From Burkholderiales bacterium (GTDB taxonomy: Bacteria; Pseudomonadota; Gammaproteobacteria; Burkholderiales; Burkholderiaceae_C), in NCBI GenBank assembly GCA_028869035.1, contig JAGWTL010000095.1, positions 1 to 9,621 of the forward strand: a stretch of DNA of 9,621 nt, given 5' to 3'. The notes beneath the pieces are model-generated. The model worked only from the letters and a program-made list of their open reading frames with translations. It did not search any database and was not told the origin of the DNA. Shown here in pieces: positions 1-7,316 of the stretch. Position 1 is the stretch's first letter. Every line of letters begins with the position of its first letter. The translations under genes were made by a program, and so were the position numbers.

Positions 1-1172
1 GTGGCTTCCATGTCCTCGCGCACGCTGAGCAACTTGCCGAGCATGATGTGCAGCGAGTTGGACAGCACGCGGACTTCGGCGCTGCTGCGCAGGACGGGGA
101 GCTTGTTCTCCGTGTGCTCGGCCCGCACGGCTTGCACCGAGGCCGTGATGCTGCGCAGGTCGGCGCTGATGCGACCGGAGACGAACCAGGTCATCAGGCC
201 GCCCATCAGTGCCACGCCCAGGCCCAGCGCGAGGGCCTCGAGCAAGGCCGCGTCAGCATCGGCGTAGGCGATGTTTTCGGGCAGGCGGGCCACGATATGC
301 CAGCCCAGGTCGCTGGCGGCGTTCAGGGCCTGCAGCCGGGCCACCGTGGTGAGGTAGGACAGCTCATCCTGCCAGGCCACCACATGCGCCGGCAAGCCCT
401 GGCCCCGGCCTTTGGGGCCGTAGTTTTCGTCCGTGTTGCTGGGCGCGAAAGGCAGGCGCTGGCCGGCGGCACGCAACTTGGGCAGCAGGCCGTTGGGCGC
501 GTAGATCAGCTCGCCCGCGCGGTCGAAGACGAAGAACTGTAGCTGGAACCGCGCCGATTGGGGTGGCTGCAGCACGTCGATGACCTGGCGCAGCCAGTCC
601 CAGCGCGCATGCACGCCGAGCACACCCAGCGTGCGTTGGCCGCTGCGGATAGGCGCGGAAAAGTCGAGATAACGCGGAGCTTCGCCGCTGGCTGGCGCGG
701 GCAGGCGGCGGTTGAGCGCCGCGACCTCATGCACGTCGCCGACATAGAGCGCCTTGCTGCCCTGGCGGTGCCAGGCTTGGTCGCTCACATCCAGCCCCAG
801 CAGCAGGTCGTCGTTGGCATTGCGCACGATGCCGCCGGTGTCGGCCACGCCGACCCAGGCGAAATCCGGGCGCATGGCGCTCAGGCGGTTCAGGGTGAGC
901 TTGCTGCGGCCCGAACTCAGACCGTCCCCCCAGAGGACCGGGGCATCCGCGACGACCAGGACCTCGGTGCTGATCTGGTGCAGATCGTTGGCAATGATGC
1001 GCGCCAGGTTGTCCGTCATGACGAACAGCGTCAGGCTGGCATCGGCCTCAATGCGTTTGCGGGTGCGGTCGCCCAGCAGCAGCGACAGCAGCACGACCGT
1101 GACGACCAGCAGGGCCGTGAAGACGGCGGCAATCTGGGTCCGCAGGCTGAGCGTGGCCATCGGGTTGCGCAT
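1..1172 (-). CDS. Membrane-bound dCache-HAMP sensor protein, N-terminal part (gene runs off left edge)
   Basis: The minus frame from an ATG at 1172 stays open to the window edge, giving about 390 residues without a stop. It has a short basic N-terminus, a hydrophobic helix at about residues 13-34, a large periplasmic region, a second helix at about 311-331, and a HAMP-like segment at about 332-384. The periplasmic part carries hallmarks of the dCache_1 fold as seen in betaproteobacterial sensors: WVGVADTGG from W106, GDVHE at 145-149, a YLDFSAPI strand, and WDW at 191-193. Such a protein binds a small ligand outside the membrane and passes the signal through HAMP to a cytoplasmic output, usually GGDEF or histidine kinase in these bacteria; the output is outside the window, so its class is unknown. 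An in-frame ATG at 1160 is an alternative start; neither has a clear Shine-Dalgarno. It is divergent from rhlE. Domain order is seen; ligand and output are not. Confidence 0.85.
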   Translation of the reverse strand, partial: MRNPMATLSLRTQIAAVFTALLVVTVVLLSLLLGDRTRKRIEADASLTLFVMTDNLARIIANDLHQISTEVLVVADAPVLWGDGLSSGRSKLTLNRLSAMRPDFAWVGVADTGGIVRNANDDLLLGLDVSDQAWHRQGSKALYVGDVHEVAALNRRLPAPASGEAPRYLDFSAPIRSGQRTLGVLGVHARWDWLRQVIDVLQPPQSARFQLQFFVFDRAGELIYAPNGLLPKLRAAGQRLPFAPSNTDENYGPKGRGQGLPAHVVAWQDELSYLTTVARLQALNAASDLGWHIVARLPENIAYADADAALLEALALGLGVALMGGLMTWFVSGRISADLRSITASVQAVRAEHTENKLPVLRSSAEVRVLSNSLHIMLGKLLSVREDMEA

Positions 1173-1259
1173 GACGGAACCATACTATGCCCCCCGTTTT
1201 CTGCCTAGCGAGAGCCGAGGTTGACCGGTGTGGCCTTCACTTTCAGTATCCTGCTCGGT

Positions 1260-1279
1260 CCCTGGATATCAGGGATAAT
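1260..1279 (+). promoter_or_regulatory. Candidate rhlE promoter -10 with adjoining dyad
   Basis: GATAAT at 1274-1279 matches five of six bases of the sigma-70 -10 consensus and would start transcription near 1286, giving an ~85 nt leader before the rhlE ATG at 1371. The matching -35 position is poor (CTGCTC at 17 bp spacing). Directly upstream is a dyad, CCCTG-GATAT-CAGGG (1260-1274), that would lie between -35 and -10, a place where a regulator could bind. The leader also has a small inverted repeat (GCCC at 1288-1291, GGGC at 1299-1302). These are sequence patterns only; no regulator is implied. Confidence 0.3.
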
Positions 1280-1370
1280 ACGGGTCTGCCCAAATTTCGG
1301 GCACAAGAGCCGGTCTGGAACGGGCTCGAACGCAGGCCGTCGCGTCGACGGCAATCTTTCCCGAGACCCG

Positions 1371-2825
1371 ATGACTCCTGATTCCCCCGAAGCCATACCC
1401 CAGCGTTATGCCGACCTGACCCTGGCCGAGCCCCTGCGGCGTGCCGTGGCCGACATGGGCTATGAGTTCATGACCCCGATCCAGGCCCAGGCCATCCCCG
1501 TGGTGCTGCAGGGCCGTGACGTCATGGGCGCCGCCCAGACCGGAACCGGCAAGACCGCCGCCTTTTCGCTGCCCCTGCTGCAGCGCCTGCTGAAACACGA
1601 AAACAGCTCCACCTCCCCGGCCCGCCACCCCGTGCGCGCCCTGGTGCTGCTGCCCACGCGCGAGCTGGCCGACCAGGTGGCCCAGCAGGTCAAGCTCTAC
1701 GCCAAGTACACCAATCTGCGCAGCACCGTGGTCTTCGGCGGCATGGACATGAAGCCGCAGACGATCGAGCTCAAGAAGGGTGTCGAGGTGCTGGTGGCCA
1801 CGCCGGGCCGCCTGCTGGACCACATCGAGGCCAAGAACGCCGTGCTCAACCAGGTTGAGTACGTGGTGCTGGACGAGGCCGACCGCATGCTGGACATCGG
1901 TTTCCTGCCGGACCTGCAGCGCATCCTGTCCTACCTGCCCAAACAACGCACCACGCTGCTGTTCAGCGCCACCTTCTCGCCCGAGATCAAGCGCCTGGCC
2001 GGCAGCTATCTGCAAAACCCGGTGACCATCGAGGTCGCGCGCTCCAACGCCACGGCCTCCACCGTCGAGCAGCATTTCTACAGCGTGGGCGAGGACGACA
2101 AGCGCCACGCCCTGCACCAGATCCTGCGTACACGCGGCATGAAGCAGGCTTTTGTCTTCGTCAACAGCAAGCTGGGCTGCGCCCGCCTGGCGCGTTCGCT
2201 GGAGCGCGAGGGCCTCAAGACCACGGCGCTGCACGGCGACAAGAGCCAGGACGAGCGCCTGAAGGCGCTGGACGCCTTCAAGAAGGGCGAAGTCGATCTG
2301 CTGGTCTGCACCGACGTGGCCGCGCGCGGCCTGGACATCAAGGACGTGCCGGCGGTGTTCAACTTCGACGTGCCTTTCAACGCCGAAGACTATGTGCACC
2401 GCATCGGCCGCACGGGCCGTGCCGGCGCCTCGGGCCTGGCGGTGAGTTTCGTCTCGCCCAAGGACGCCCGCCTGGTGGCCGACATCGAGAAGCTGATCAA
2501 GACCAGGATCGAGCTGGAGCCCGTCGAGTACGACGAGGACAAACCAGACATCCGCCGCCAGGGCCGTTTCAACGAAGGCCGGCGCCTGTACGAGCAGACC
2601 GAAGAACGCATCGAGCCCCGCAGTGAGCGCCGTTCCGCCCCGCGCGAGAGCCGTCGCCCGTCCGCACCGCCGCAGGATCCCTTCTTCAACCAGCCCTACG
2701 AAAGCACGCAGGCTGCGGCCGAGCCGGCGCCGTGGGAGGCCGTGGCCAAGCCGGCCGGCCGTGTGGTGTCGGCCAATATCCGGCCCAAGCGCAAGGTGGC
2801 GGCGCTGTTCAACAAGACCGAATAA
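1371..2825 (+). CDS. rhlE: ATP-dependent DEAD-box RNA helicase, RhlE group
   Basis: This 484-residue protein has every DEAD-box helicase motif in order: Q motif with PIQAQAIP (Q38), motif I AQTGTGKT (55-62), Ia PTRELADQ (95-102), GG (123-124), Ib TPGR (144-147), II DEAD (168-171), III SAT (199-201), V ARGLDI (about 318-323) and VI HRIGRTGR (343-350). It should unwind short RNA duplexes using ATP, acting in ribosome assembly, RNA decay or cold adaptation. After the core comes an Arg-rich, low-complexity tail of roughly 90 residues ending in basic residues, typical of RhlE-type proteins and likely RNA-binding. I chose the ATG at 1371 because family homology begins about 12 residues in; the frame is open upstream to a TTG at 1221, but that extension resembles no helicase N-terminus. 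The Shine-Dalgarno is weak (GAG at about -10). The symbol is assigned by overall likeness; another DEAD-box subgroup is possible. Confidence 0.93.
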   Translation: MTPDSPEAIPQRYADLTLAEPLRRAVADMGYEFMTPIQAQAIPVVLQGRDVMGAAQTGTGKTAAFSLPLLQRLLKHENSSTSPARHPVRALVLLPTRELADQVAQQVKLYAKYTNLRSTVVFGGMDMKPQTIELKKGVEVLVATPGRLLDHIEAKNAVLNQVEYVVLDEADRMLDIGFLPDLQRILSYLPKQRTTLLFSATFSPEIKRLAGSYLQNPVTIEVARSNATASTVEQHFYSVGEDDKRHALHQILRTRGMKQAFVFVNSKLGCARLARSLEREGLKTTALHGDKSQDERLKALDAFKKGEVDLLVCTDVAARGLDIKDVPAVFNFDVPFNAEDYVHRIGRTGRAGASGLAVSFVSPKDARLVADIEKLIKTRIELEPVEYDEDKPDIRRQGRFNEGRRLYEQTEERIEPRSERRSAPRESRRPSAPPQDPFFNQPYESTQAAAEPAPWEAVAKPAGRVVSANIRPKRKVAALFNKTE

Positions 2826-2828
2826 GGC

Positions 2829-2914
2829 GGGCCCCCACGCTCCCTCGCTGCGTGTAGCTCGCTGCCCCCCGAGGGGGCCGTCGTCGCCTTGGGGCGGCCC
2901 TGCGGCGACGGGAC
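2829..2914. repeat. GC-rich two-hairpin intergenic repeat (Comamonadaceae-type)
   Basis: The 90 bp between the convergent ends of rhlE and apaH is almost filled by two inverted repeats. The first pairs GGCCCCC (2830-2836) with GGGGGCC (2873-2879) over a 36 nt loop, or alternatively forms a tight CCCCC-GA-GGGGG hairpin at about 2866-2877. The second pairs CGTCGCC (2882-2888) with GGCGACG (2904-2910) around a loop holding GGGGCGGCCC. I recall near-identical 'CCCCCACGCTC...CTGCCCCCCGAGGGGGC...CTTGGGGCGGCCC' elements between many genes of Acidovorax- and Polaromonas-like genomes; this is memory, not a search. It may act as a two-way terminator, although no T-tract follows either hairpin. I see no second clear copy in this window. 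Confidence 0.65.
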
Positions 2915-2915
2915 C

Positions 2916-3767
2916 TCAAACCCCATGCAAGCCGGGCGTTTGTGCGGCCTCGCATTTCACCTGGATCAGTTCGTGCGCGCGGGCCGGTCCCAGGCGGACC
3001 GCACTGAGACAACCGCCCCAGACGCAGCCCGTGTCCAGCGCCAGCACATCGGGCCGGTTCAGCCAGCCCAGCGTGGACCAGTGGCCGAAGGCCACGGTGA
3101 CATCGGCCGTCTGCCGCCCTGGCGCCTCGAACCAGGGCATGTAGCCTGACGGCGCGGCGTTCGCACCCTCCTTGGTGGCGAACTCCATCTTCCCTTCAGC
3201 GGTGCAGAAGCGCAGCCGCGTCAGCGCATTGACGATCACGCGCAGTCGCGCGTCACCGTGCAAACTGTCATCCCAGCGCGCCGGTTCGTTGCCGTACATG
3301 CGACGCAGGAAATCGGGCAGCTCGGGACCGCGCAGCACGGTTTCCAACTCAGCCGCCAAAGCTATTGTTTTTGTGGCATCCCAGGAGGGCAGCACACCGG
3401 CGTGCACCATCAGGATCTCCTCGCCGGCGAAGGTCTCCCGCAGCGCCAGGTGCTGGCGGCGCAGCCAGTCCAGCAGGGCAGGGCGGTCGGGGGCTTGCAG
3501 CACGTCGGTGATCGTGTCGCTGCGGTGCGGCGGCCGCACGCCGTGGGCGATGGCCAGCAGGTGCAGGTCGTGGTTGCCCAGCAGGCACCTCGCGGCCCCG
3601 TCATGGCCCATGAGGCGGCGCAAGACGCCGGCCGAATCCGGCCCGCGGTTGACCAGATCGCCCAGCAGGTAGAGGGTGTCGCGGCTGGGTGAGAAGGCGA
3701 TCTCCTCCAGCAGGCGCTGCAGGGCGGCGTCGCAGCCCTGCACGTCGCCGATCAGGTATTGGGCCAT
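2916..3767 (-). CDS. apaH: Bis(5'-nucleosyl)-tetraphosphatase (symmetrical), ApaH
   Basis: This 283-residue protein matches the length and motifs of ApaH, a cytoplasmic calcineurin-like metallophosphatase that splits Ap4A into two ADP and, in E. coli, removes Np4 caps from RNA 5' ends. Metal-binding motifs appear in order: GDVQG at 7-11, GDLVNRG at 36-42 (Asn at the usual Asp/Asn position), GNHD at 64-67, VHAG at 121-124 and FGHW at 227-230 with H229. The family C-terminal block LALDTGCVWGG lies at 242-252. The ATG at 3767 is preceded by GGAAA about 8 nt upstream and starts right at the family N-terminus (MAQYLIGD). In enterobacteria apaH sits with ksgA/apaG; here it stands alone, convergent with rhlE and divergent from the CHASE2 remnant. 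Its stop lies just past the GC-rich repeat. Function is confident from the family. Confidence 0.95.
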   Translation of the reverse strand: MAQYLIGDVQGCDAALQRLLEEIAFSPSRDTLYLLGDLVNRGPDSAGVLRRLMGHDGAARCLLGNHDLHLLAIAHGVRPPHRSDTITDVLQAPDRPALLDWLRRQHLALRETFAGEEILMVHAGVLPSWDATKTIALAAELETVLRGPELPDFLRRMYGNEPARWDDSLHGDARLRVIVNALTRLRFCTAEGKMEFATKEGANAAPSGYMPWFEAPGRQTADVTVAFGHWSTLGWLNRPDVLALDTGCVWGGCLSAVRLGPARAHELIQVKCEAAQTPGLHGV

Positions 3768-3921
3768 GGGGTGTTTCCGGGGAGTTACAGGAATTTTCGC
3801 ATTCCGTCTGCTGCCCCTGTTCCGGGCCCGACGGCTGCATTAGACTGCCAAGGGTGTGCGCTGCTGCCTGGGCCTCAGGCCGGCCGTGCGCCCGCAGAGT
3901 GACCACAACACAGAGGGCGAC

Positions 3922-4236
3922 ATGAAACACGCGGCGTTTTGGCGTCAGCACTGGCTGGCCGGGCTGCTGGTGGTCTCGGCGTGGCCTTTTTCTGGCCGCG
4001 GGCGCAGACTTGATGTAAAGCCTGAAGCGCAAGGCGGCGCCAAGGTCGTGGGCCATACCGCGCTGTTCACCGAATCCCAGGTCGAGGCCCCGGCCAGGCA
4101 AGCCGAGGCGCGTTACGCCATTGGGGCTGCACTGGTCGAGGCGTTGCGCCAGTGCGCGGCGATCCCGGGCACGGGACCGGCCTGGTCCGACACGGTGCCG
4201 GGAGAGCCGGAGCAGGGGGAAGGTACAGTCCAGTGA
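3922..4236 (+). pseudogene. Probable decayed 5' fragment of a CHASE2-domain signalling gene
   Basis: An open frame of 104 codons begins with ATG 3922 behind a GAGGG Shine-Dalgarno, but its product does not read as one coherent protein. The start (MKHAAFWRQHWLAGLLVV) resembles the cytoplasmic tip and first helix of CHASE2-containing kinases or adenylate cyclases. The continuation expected in that family appears in other frames: VAFFW near 3981-3995, then AAGADLM, a TAA at 4016-4018 where Gln is usual, then SLKRKA. From about 4036 the original frame resumes with GAKVVGHTALFTESQVE, which resembles a later CHASE2 block (typically AKVVG..ALF.EPQVDPG). About 45-50 residues normally between these blocks are missing. 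The simplest reading is a remnant with frameshifts, a nonsense codon and an internal deletion, lacking any output domain. CHASE2 likeness is from memory. A genuine small exported protein is the alternative. Confidence 0.5.
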
Positions 4237-4258
4237 TCACTACCTTGTTACGGGATCC

Positions 4259-5566
4259 ATGGACTTCTTGCTGATCGCCCTGCTGATCTTTCTCAACGGC
4301 CTGTTTGCCATGTCCGAGCTGGCGCTGGCCGCCAGCCGCAAGGTGCGCCTGCTGGCCATGGCCGAGGCCGGTGACGGTGGCGCCCAGACCGCCCTGGAGC
4401 TGCTGGACAAGCCCAACCAGTTCCTGTCCACGGTGCAGGTGGGCATCACCTCCATCGGTGTGCTCAACGGCATCGTCGGCGAAGCCGCCTTCAGCATCGA
4501 CCTGGCGGTCTGGCTGGAGGAGATGGGGGTCACCGAGCGCGCGGCCGGCATCACGGCCACGGCCCTGGTGGTGGCCATCATCACCTTCCTCACCATCATC
4601 TTCGGCGAGCTGGTGCCCAAACGCATCGGCCAGCTGTATCCCGAGACCGTGGCGCGCTGGATGTCGCGCCCCATGCACTGGCTGGCGATTGCGGCCAAGC
4701 CCTTCGTCAAGCTGCTGGCGGCCTGCACCCAGGGCGTGCTCACGCTGCTGCGCATCCCCACCGACGTCACGCGCAGCATGACCGAAGAGGAGATCCGCCA
4801 CAGCCTGGAAGAGGGGGTGGATGCCGGCGTGATCGAGCAGCAGGAGCACCAGATGGTGCGCAATGTGTTCCGCCTGGACGACCGGCCGCTGACCTCGCTG
4901 ATGGTGCCGCGCGCCGCCATCGACTGGCTGGACGCGGGCCTGAGCGTGGCCCAATGCCTGCAGCATGTGGGCGCGGCTGGCCAGACCGGCGCGCATTCCT
5001 GGTACCCGGTCTGCCGCGGCTCGCTCGACGACGTGGTGGGTGTGGTCAGTGTGGGTCAACTGCTGGCCTTGAGGCTGACGACCGAAGGGGCCATCGAGCC
5101 CCATGCGCTGCCCGCTGTCTTCGTGCCCGAGACGCTCACGGGCATGGAGCTGCTCGAACAGTTCCGTGCGCGCTCGGGGCGCATGGTCTTTGTGGTCGAC
5201 GAGTACGGCGTGGTGCAGGGCCTGTTGACGCCGGGCGACCTGCTGGAGGCCATCACGGGCGAGCTGCAGCCGGTGGCGCAGGTCGATGCCTGGGCCACCG
5301 AACGTGATGACGGCAGCTGGCTGCTCGACGGCATGATCCCGGTCGACGAGCTCAAGAGCCGCCTGGAGATCCGCGAGCTGCCTGACGAGGAGCGCGGGCG
5401 CTACAACACCGTGGCCGGGCTGCTGCTGTCGGTCAGCGGCCACCTGCCCAAGGTGGGCGAGCGCATCGTCTGTGCCGGCTGGGAGTTCGAGGTGGTGGAC
5501 CTGGATGGCCGCCGCATCGACAAGGTGTTGGCGCACGCCCTGCCGGCGGACTTGCTGGGCCTGTGA
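4259..5566 (+). CDS. CNNM/CorC (HlyC) family membrane transporter-like protein with CBS pair
   Basis: This 435-residue protein has the standard architecture of the family. A DUF21/CNNM membrane domain with about four hydrophobic stretches covers residues 3-165, including family signatures SELAL (19-23), GITSIGVLNGIVGE (62-75) and GELVPKR (116-122). A CBS pair follows at about 215-337, from LMVPR to VVDEYGVVQGLLTPGDL, then a CorC_HlyC C-terminal domain at about 345-430. Characterised relatives export magnesium (MpfA, CNNM, CorC) or polyamines (E. coli PaeA/YtfL); CBS domains usually sense adenine nucleotides. The older 'hemolysin' label is not meaningful here. ATG 4259 was chosen because the family N-terminus (hydrophobic helix directly after Met) begins there; the frame is open upstream to about 4121 but that part is the CHASE2 remnant read out of frame. 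No strong Shine-Dalgarno is visible. It lies 22 nt after the remnant's frame. Substrate cannot be told from sequence. Confidence 0.9.
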   Translation: MDFLLIALLIFLNGLFAMSELALAASRKVRLLAMAEAGDGGAQTALELLDKPNQFLSTVQVGITSIGVLNGIVGEAAFSIDLAVWLEEMGVTERAAGITATALVVAIITFLTIIFGELVPKRIGQLYPETVARWMSRPMHWLAIAAKPFVKLLAACTQGVLTLLRIPTDVTRSMTEEEIRHSLEEGVDAGVIEQQEHQMVRNVFRLDDRPLTSLMVPRAAIDWLDAGLSVAQCLQHVGAAGQTGAHSWYPVCRGSLDDVVGVVSVGQLLALRLTTEGAIEPHALPAVFVPETLTGMELLEQFRARSGRMVFVVDEYGVVQGLLTPGDLLEAITGELQPVAQVDAWATERDDGSWLLDGMIPVDELKSRLEIRELPDEERGRYNTVAGLLLSVSGHLPKVGERIVCAGWEFEVVDLDGRRIDKVLAHALPADLLGL

Positions 5567-5578
5567 GGCGCCCCCTCA
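5564..5578. terminator. Small inverted repeat spanning two convergent stop codons
   Basis: TGAGG (5564-5568) and CCTCA (5574-5578) form a five-base-pair inverted repeat with a five-base loop. The left arm starts with the TGA of the CorC-family gene and the right arm contains, on the minus strand, the TGA of the GGDEF gene. It is the only dyad in the 9 bp gap between these tail-to-tail genes, so it could mark a short two-way stop for transcription. There is no T-tract and the stem is short, so terminator activity is doubtful. Confidence 0.25.
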
Positions 5579-7177
5579 GTCGCTGACGGTGCGGTTGCGT
5601 CCCGCGCGCTTGGCGGCGTAGAGCGCTTCGTCGGCCTGCTTGATCAGGGTCTGTGCATCGTGGCTGTCCCCCAGCTGGGTCAGGCCCACGGAGAGCGTGG
5701 CCGCGCACCAGGTTTCGTTCAGGGGATGCTGGATCTGGCTGAAGTCGTGTCGGATGCGGTCCAGCACCTCCAGCGCACGCGCGCGGTCTGCCCCGGGCAG
5801 CGCCACCAGAAACTCCTCGCCCCCGTAGCGGCCGACGAGGTCGGTCTTGCGCAGGCGCTGGCCCAGGAACCAGGCCAGGCTGCGGATCACCTGGTCGCCC
5901 ATGGGATGGCCGTGGCTGTCGTTGATCTTCTTGAAGTGGTCGATGTCGATCATTGCCACCGCCAGGGGCTGCTGCCCAGCCACGGCCTGGCGGATGGCCG
6001 CGGCCAGCTGCTCCTTGGAGGCCTTGTGGTTCAGCAGGCCGGTCAGGCCGTCGTGCAGCATGGCGCGGCGCAGGGCGCGGTAGCGTTCGATCTTGCTCTG
6101 CACGATGGCGTTGAGCACCACCGGGTTGTAGGGCTTGGTCAGGAAGGCGTCGCCGCCCAGGCGCAGCGCCTCGATCTGCAGGGGCACGTTGCTGTCCCCG
6201 GACAGGTAGACGATGGGGATGGAGAGGAACTCCGGATGCTGGCGGATCACCCGCGCCGCCTCCACGCCGGTGCAGCCCGGCATGAACATGTCCATCAGGA
6301 TCAGATCGGGCTGGAACTGCGCCAGGCAGTTCAGCACCTCGTGGGGCTGGGTGATGGCGTGAGTCTCGATGTCGCACATGGCCAGGGTGCGCTGGATCGA
6401 CTTGCTCGCCGTGATGGAGTCTTCCACCACCAGTGCCCGCAAGGGCGCCTCCACCTTGCCGCTGCACAGCTCGATGAGCTTGGCCATGATGACGGGCTGG
6501 GCGGTGCCCGTGGGAAAGCAGAAGTCGCTGCCAGCCGACAGCGCGGCGCGCAGGCTGTCGAAATCACCCGCCAGTTCGTGCACCAGCAGCGTGCTGGCGG
6601 CAAAGCGCGCGCGCAGTTGCTGGACCTGCTCGACCGTCTGCCGACTGTCCAGCCCGCCGGCGCTGAGCAGAACGATGGCCGGCTCGTCACCCTGGCCGGG
6701 CAGATGGCGGATCTGGTGGAATTCGGCGTCGATGTTGAAGTAGCCCAGCTGCAGCGCCAGCGCCTGCCAGGCCGGACCGCTGCTGCCCACCAGCCAGACG
6801 CGATGGCGTGGCGCCAGGTCCGGCGCGGGGGCGTCAACAGGGCTGGCGCGGCGCTCCATGACCGGGCGGCGCTGACCGTCGATGAAATCGCTCACCCGCG
6901 TGACCAGCTCCTGCACGCGCAGGCCCAGTTCGGCCAAGGTGGCTGGCGGGATCGGGGCGTCGGCGCCGCCGTCGAGCAGGGCCAGCGCCTGCTGCTCCAG
7001 ACTGCGCGAGATCTGGTTCAGGCCCGACAGCCCCTTGCCATGCAGGAACTCGGTGAAGCTGGAGAGCGAGACGGCAAATTCAAGCAGGGGATCGGTCCCG
7101 GGTGCGGCCAGGAAGGCCTGCCAACCGGCGGCCAGTGCCGCGCTGCGTTTCAGAAGTTCTTCGGGGGGGCAGGGCAT
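5576..7177 (-). CDS. Response regulator diguanylate cyclase (Hpt-like, pseudo-receiver, receiver, GGDEF)
   Basis: This 533-residue cytoplasmic protein should make cyclic di-GMP from GTP. The N-terminal 100 residues are helical and Hpt-like, with H46 in FLHGKG. Residues 125-240 look like a receiver fold that has lost its active site: GSS (131-133) replaces the acidic pair and S172 sits where the phospho-Asp should be. A normal receiver follows at 246-365 with E252-D253, phospho-acceptor D296 (LMDMFMPG), S326 and K348 (FLTKPYNP). The GGDEF domain covers 375-533 with DGLTGL, IDIDHFKKIND (D411, N419), active GGEEF at 452-456, and an inhibitory I-site RKTD (443-446) placed the usual five residues upstream. 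The start ATG 7177 lacks a clear Shine-Dalgarno; the frame is open upstream to a stop at 7262-7264 without another ATG. It is tail-to-tail with the CorC gene, and no partner kinase is adjacent. Catalysis is well supported; the Hpt label is tentative. Confidence 0.92.
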   Translation of the reverse strand: MPCPPEELLKRSAALAAGWQAFLAAPGTDPLLEFAVSLSSFTEFLHGKGLSGLNQISRSLEQQALALLDGGADAPIPPATLAELGLRVQELVTRVSDFIDGQRRPVMERRASPVDAPAPDLAPRHRVWLVGSSGPAWQALALQLGYFNIDAEFHQIRHLPGQGDEPAIVLLSAGGLDSRQTVEQVQQLRARFAASTLLVHELAGDFDSLRAALSAGSDFCFPTGTAQPVIMAKLIELCSGKVEAPLRALVVEDSITASKSIQRTLAMCDIETHAITQPHEVLNCLAQFQPDLILMDMFMPGCTGVEAARVIRQHPEFLSIPIVYLSGDSNVPLQIEALRLGGDAFLTKPYNPVVLNAIVQSKIERYRALRRAMLHDGLTGLLNHKASKEQLAAAIRQAVAGQQPLAVAMIDIDHFKKINDSHGHPMGDQVIRSLAWFLGQRLRKTDLVGRYGGEEFLVALPGADRARALEVLDRIRHDFSQIQHPLNETWCAATLSVGLTQLGDSHDAQTLIKQADEALYAAKRAGRNRTVSD

Positions 7178-7316
7178 GGCGCGGGTCGCAATCAGACCGG
7201 CGCCATGGCCTTGGCGGATGCGTCCGTGCCCGCTTGACCAGGATGTCTGGAGGAGGCCGGGTCAGCAGACGCATGCATGGGGCAAAGTATATGACGCTGC
7301 CCGCGTCGCGTCCGCG

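Noticed and set aside
558..1208. Plus-strand open frames at 48-542 and 558-1208
   Set aside because: Both are antisense to the dCache sensor, whose minus frame has two membrane helices, Cache motifs and HAMP and remains open for 390 codons.
1221..1370. Upstream TTG start for rhlE adding 50 residues
   Set aside because: The extension has no helicase similarity, covers the candidate promoter and leader, and the family N-terminus fits ATG 1371.
1269..2399. 376-codon minus-strand open frame opposite rhlE
   Set aside because: The plus strand encodes all DEAD-box motifs; the opposite frame is repetitive His/Gln/Gly-rich sequence without homology that I recognise.
3838..3850. CATTAGACT near 3838 as a plus-strand -10 element for the CHASE2 remnant
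   Set aside because: It resembles -10 sequences seen in this group, but I could not match a -35 at normal spacing, so it was not listed as a feature.
4067..5536. 489-codon minus-strand open frame opposite the CorC-family gene
   Set aside because: It mirrors a gene with clear DUF21, CBS and CorC_HlyC motifs; its His/Gln-rich, low-order product is a complement artefact.
5660..7237. 525-codon plus-strand open frame opposite the GGDEF gene
   Set aside because: It lies antisense to a gene with full receiver and GGDEF motifs, and its product is rich in His, Gln, Ala and Gly with no domain, as expected of the complement of GC-rich coding DNA.
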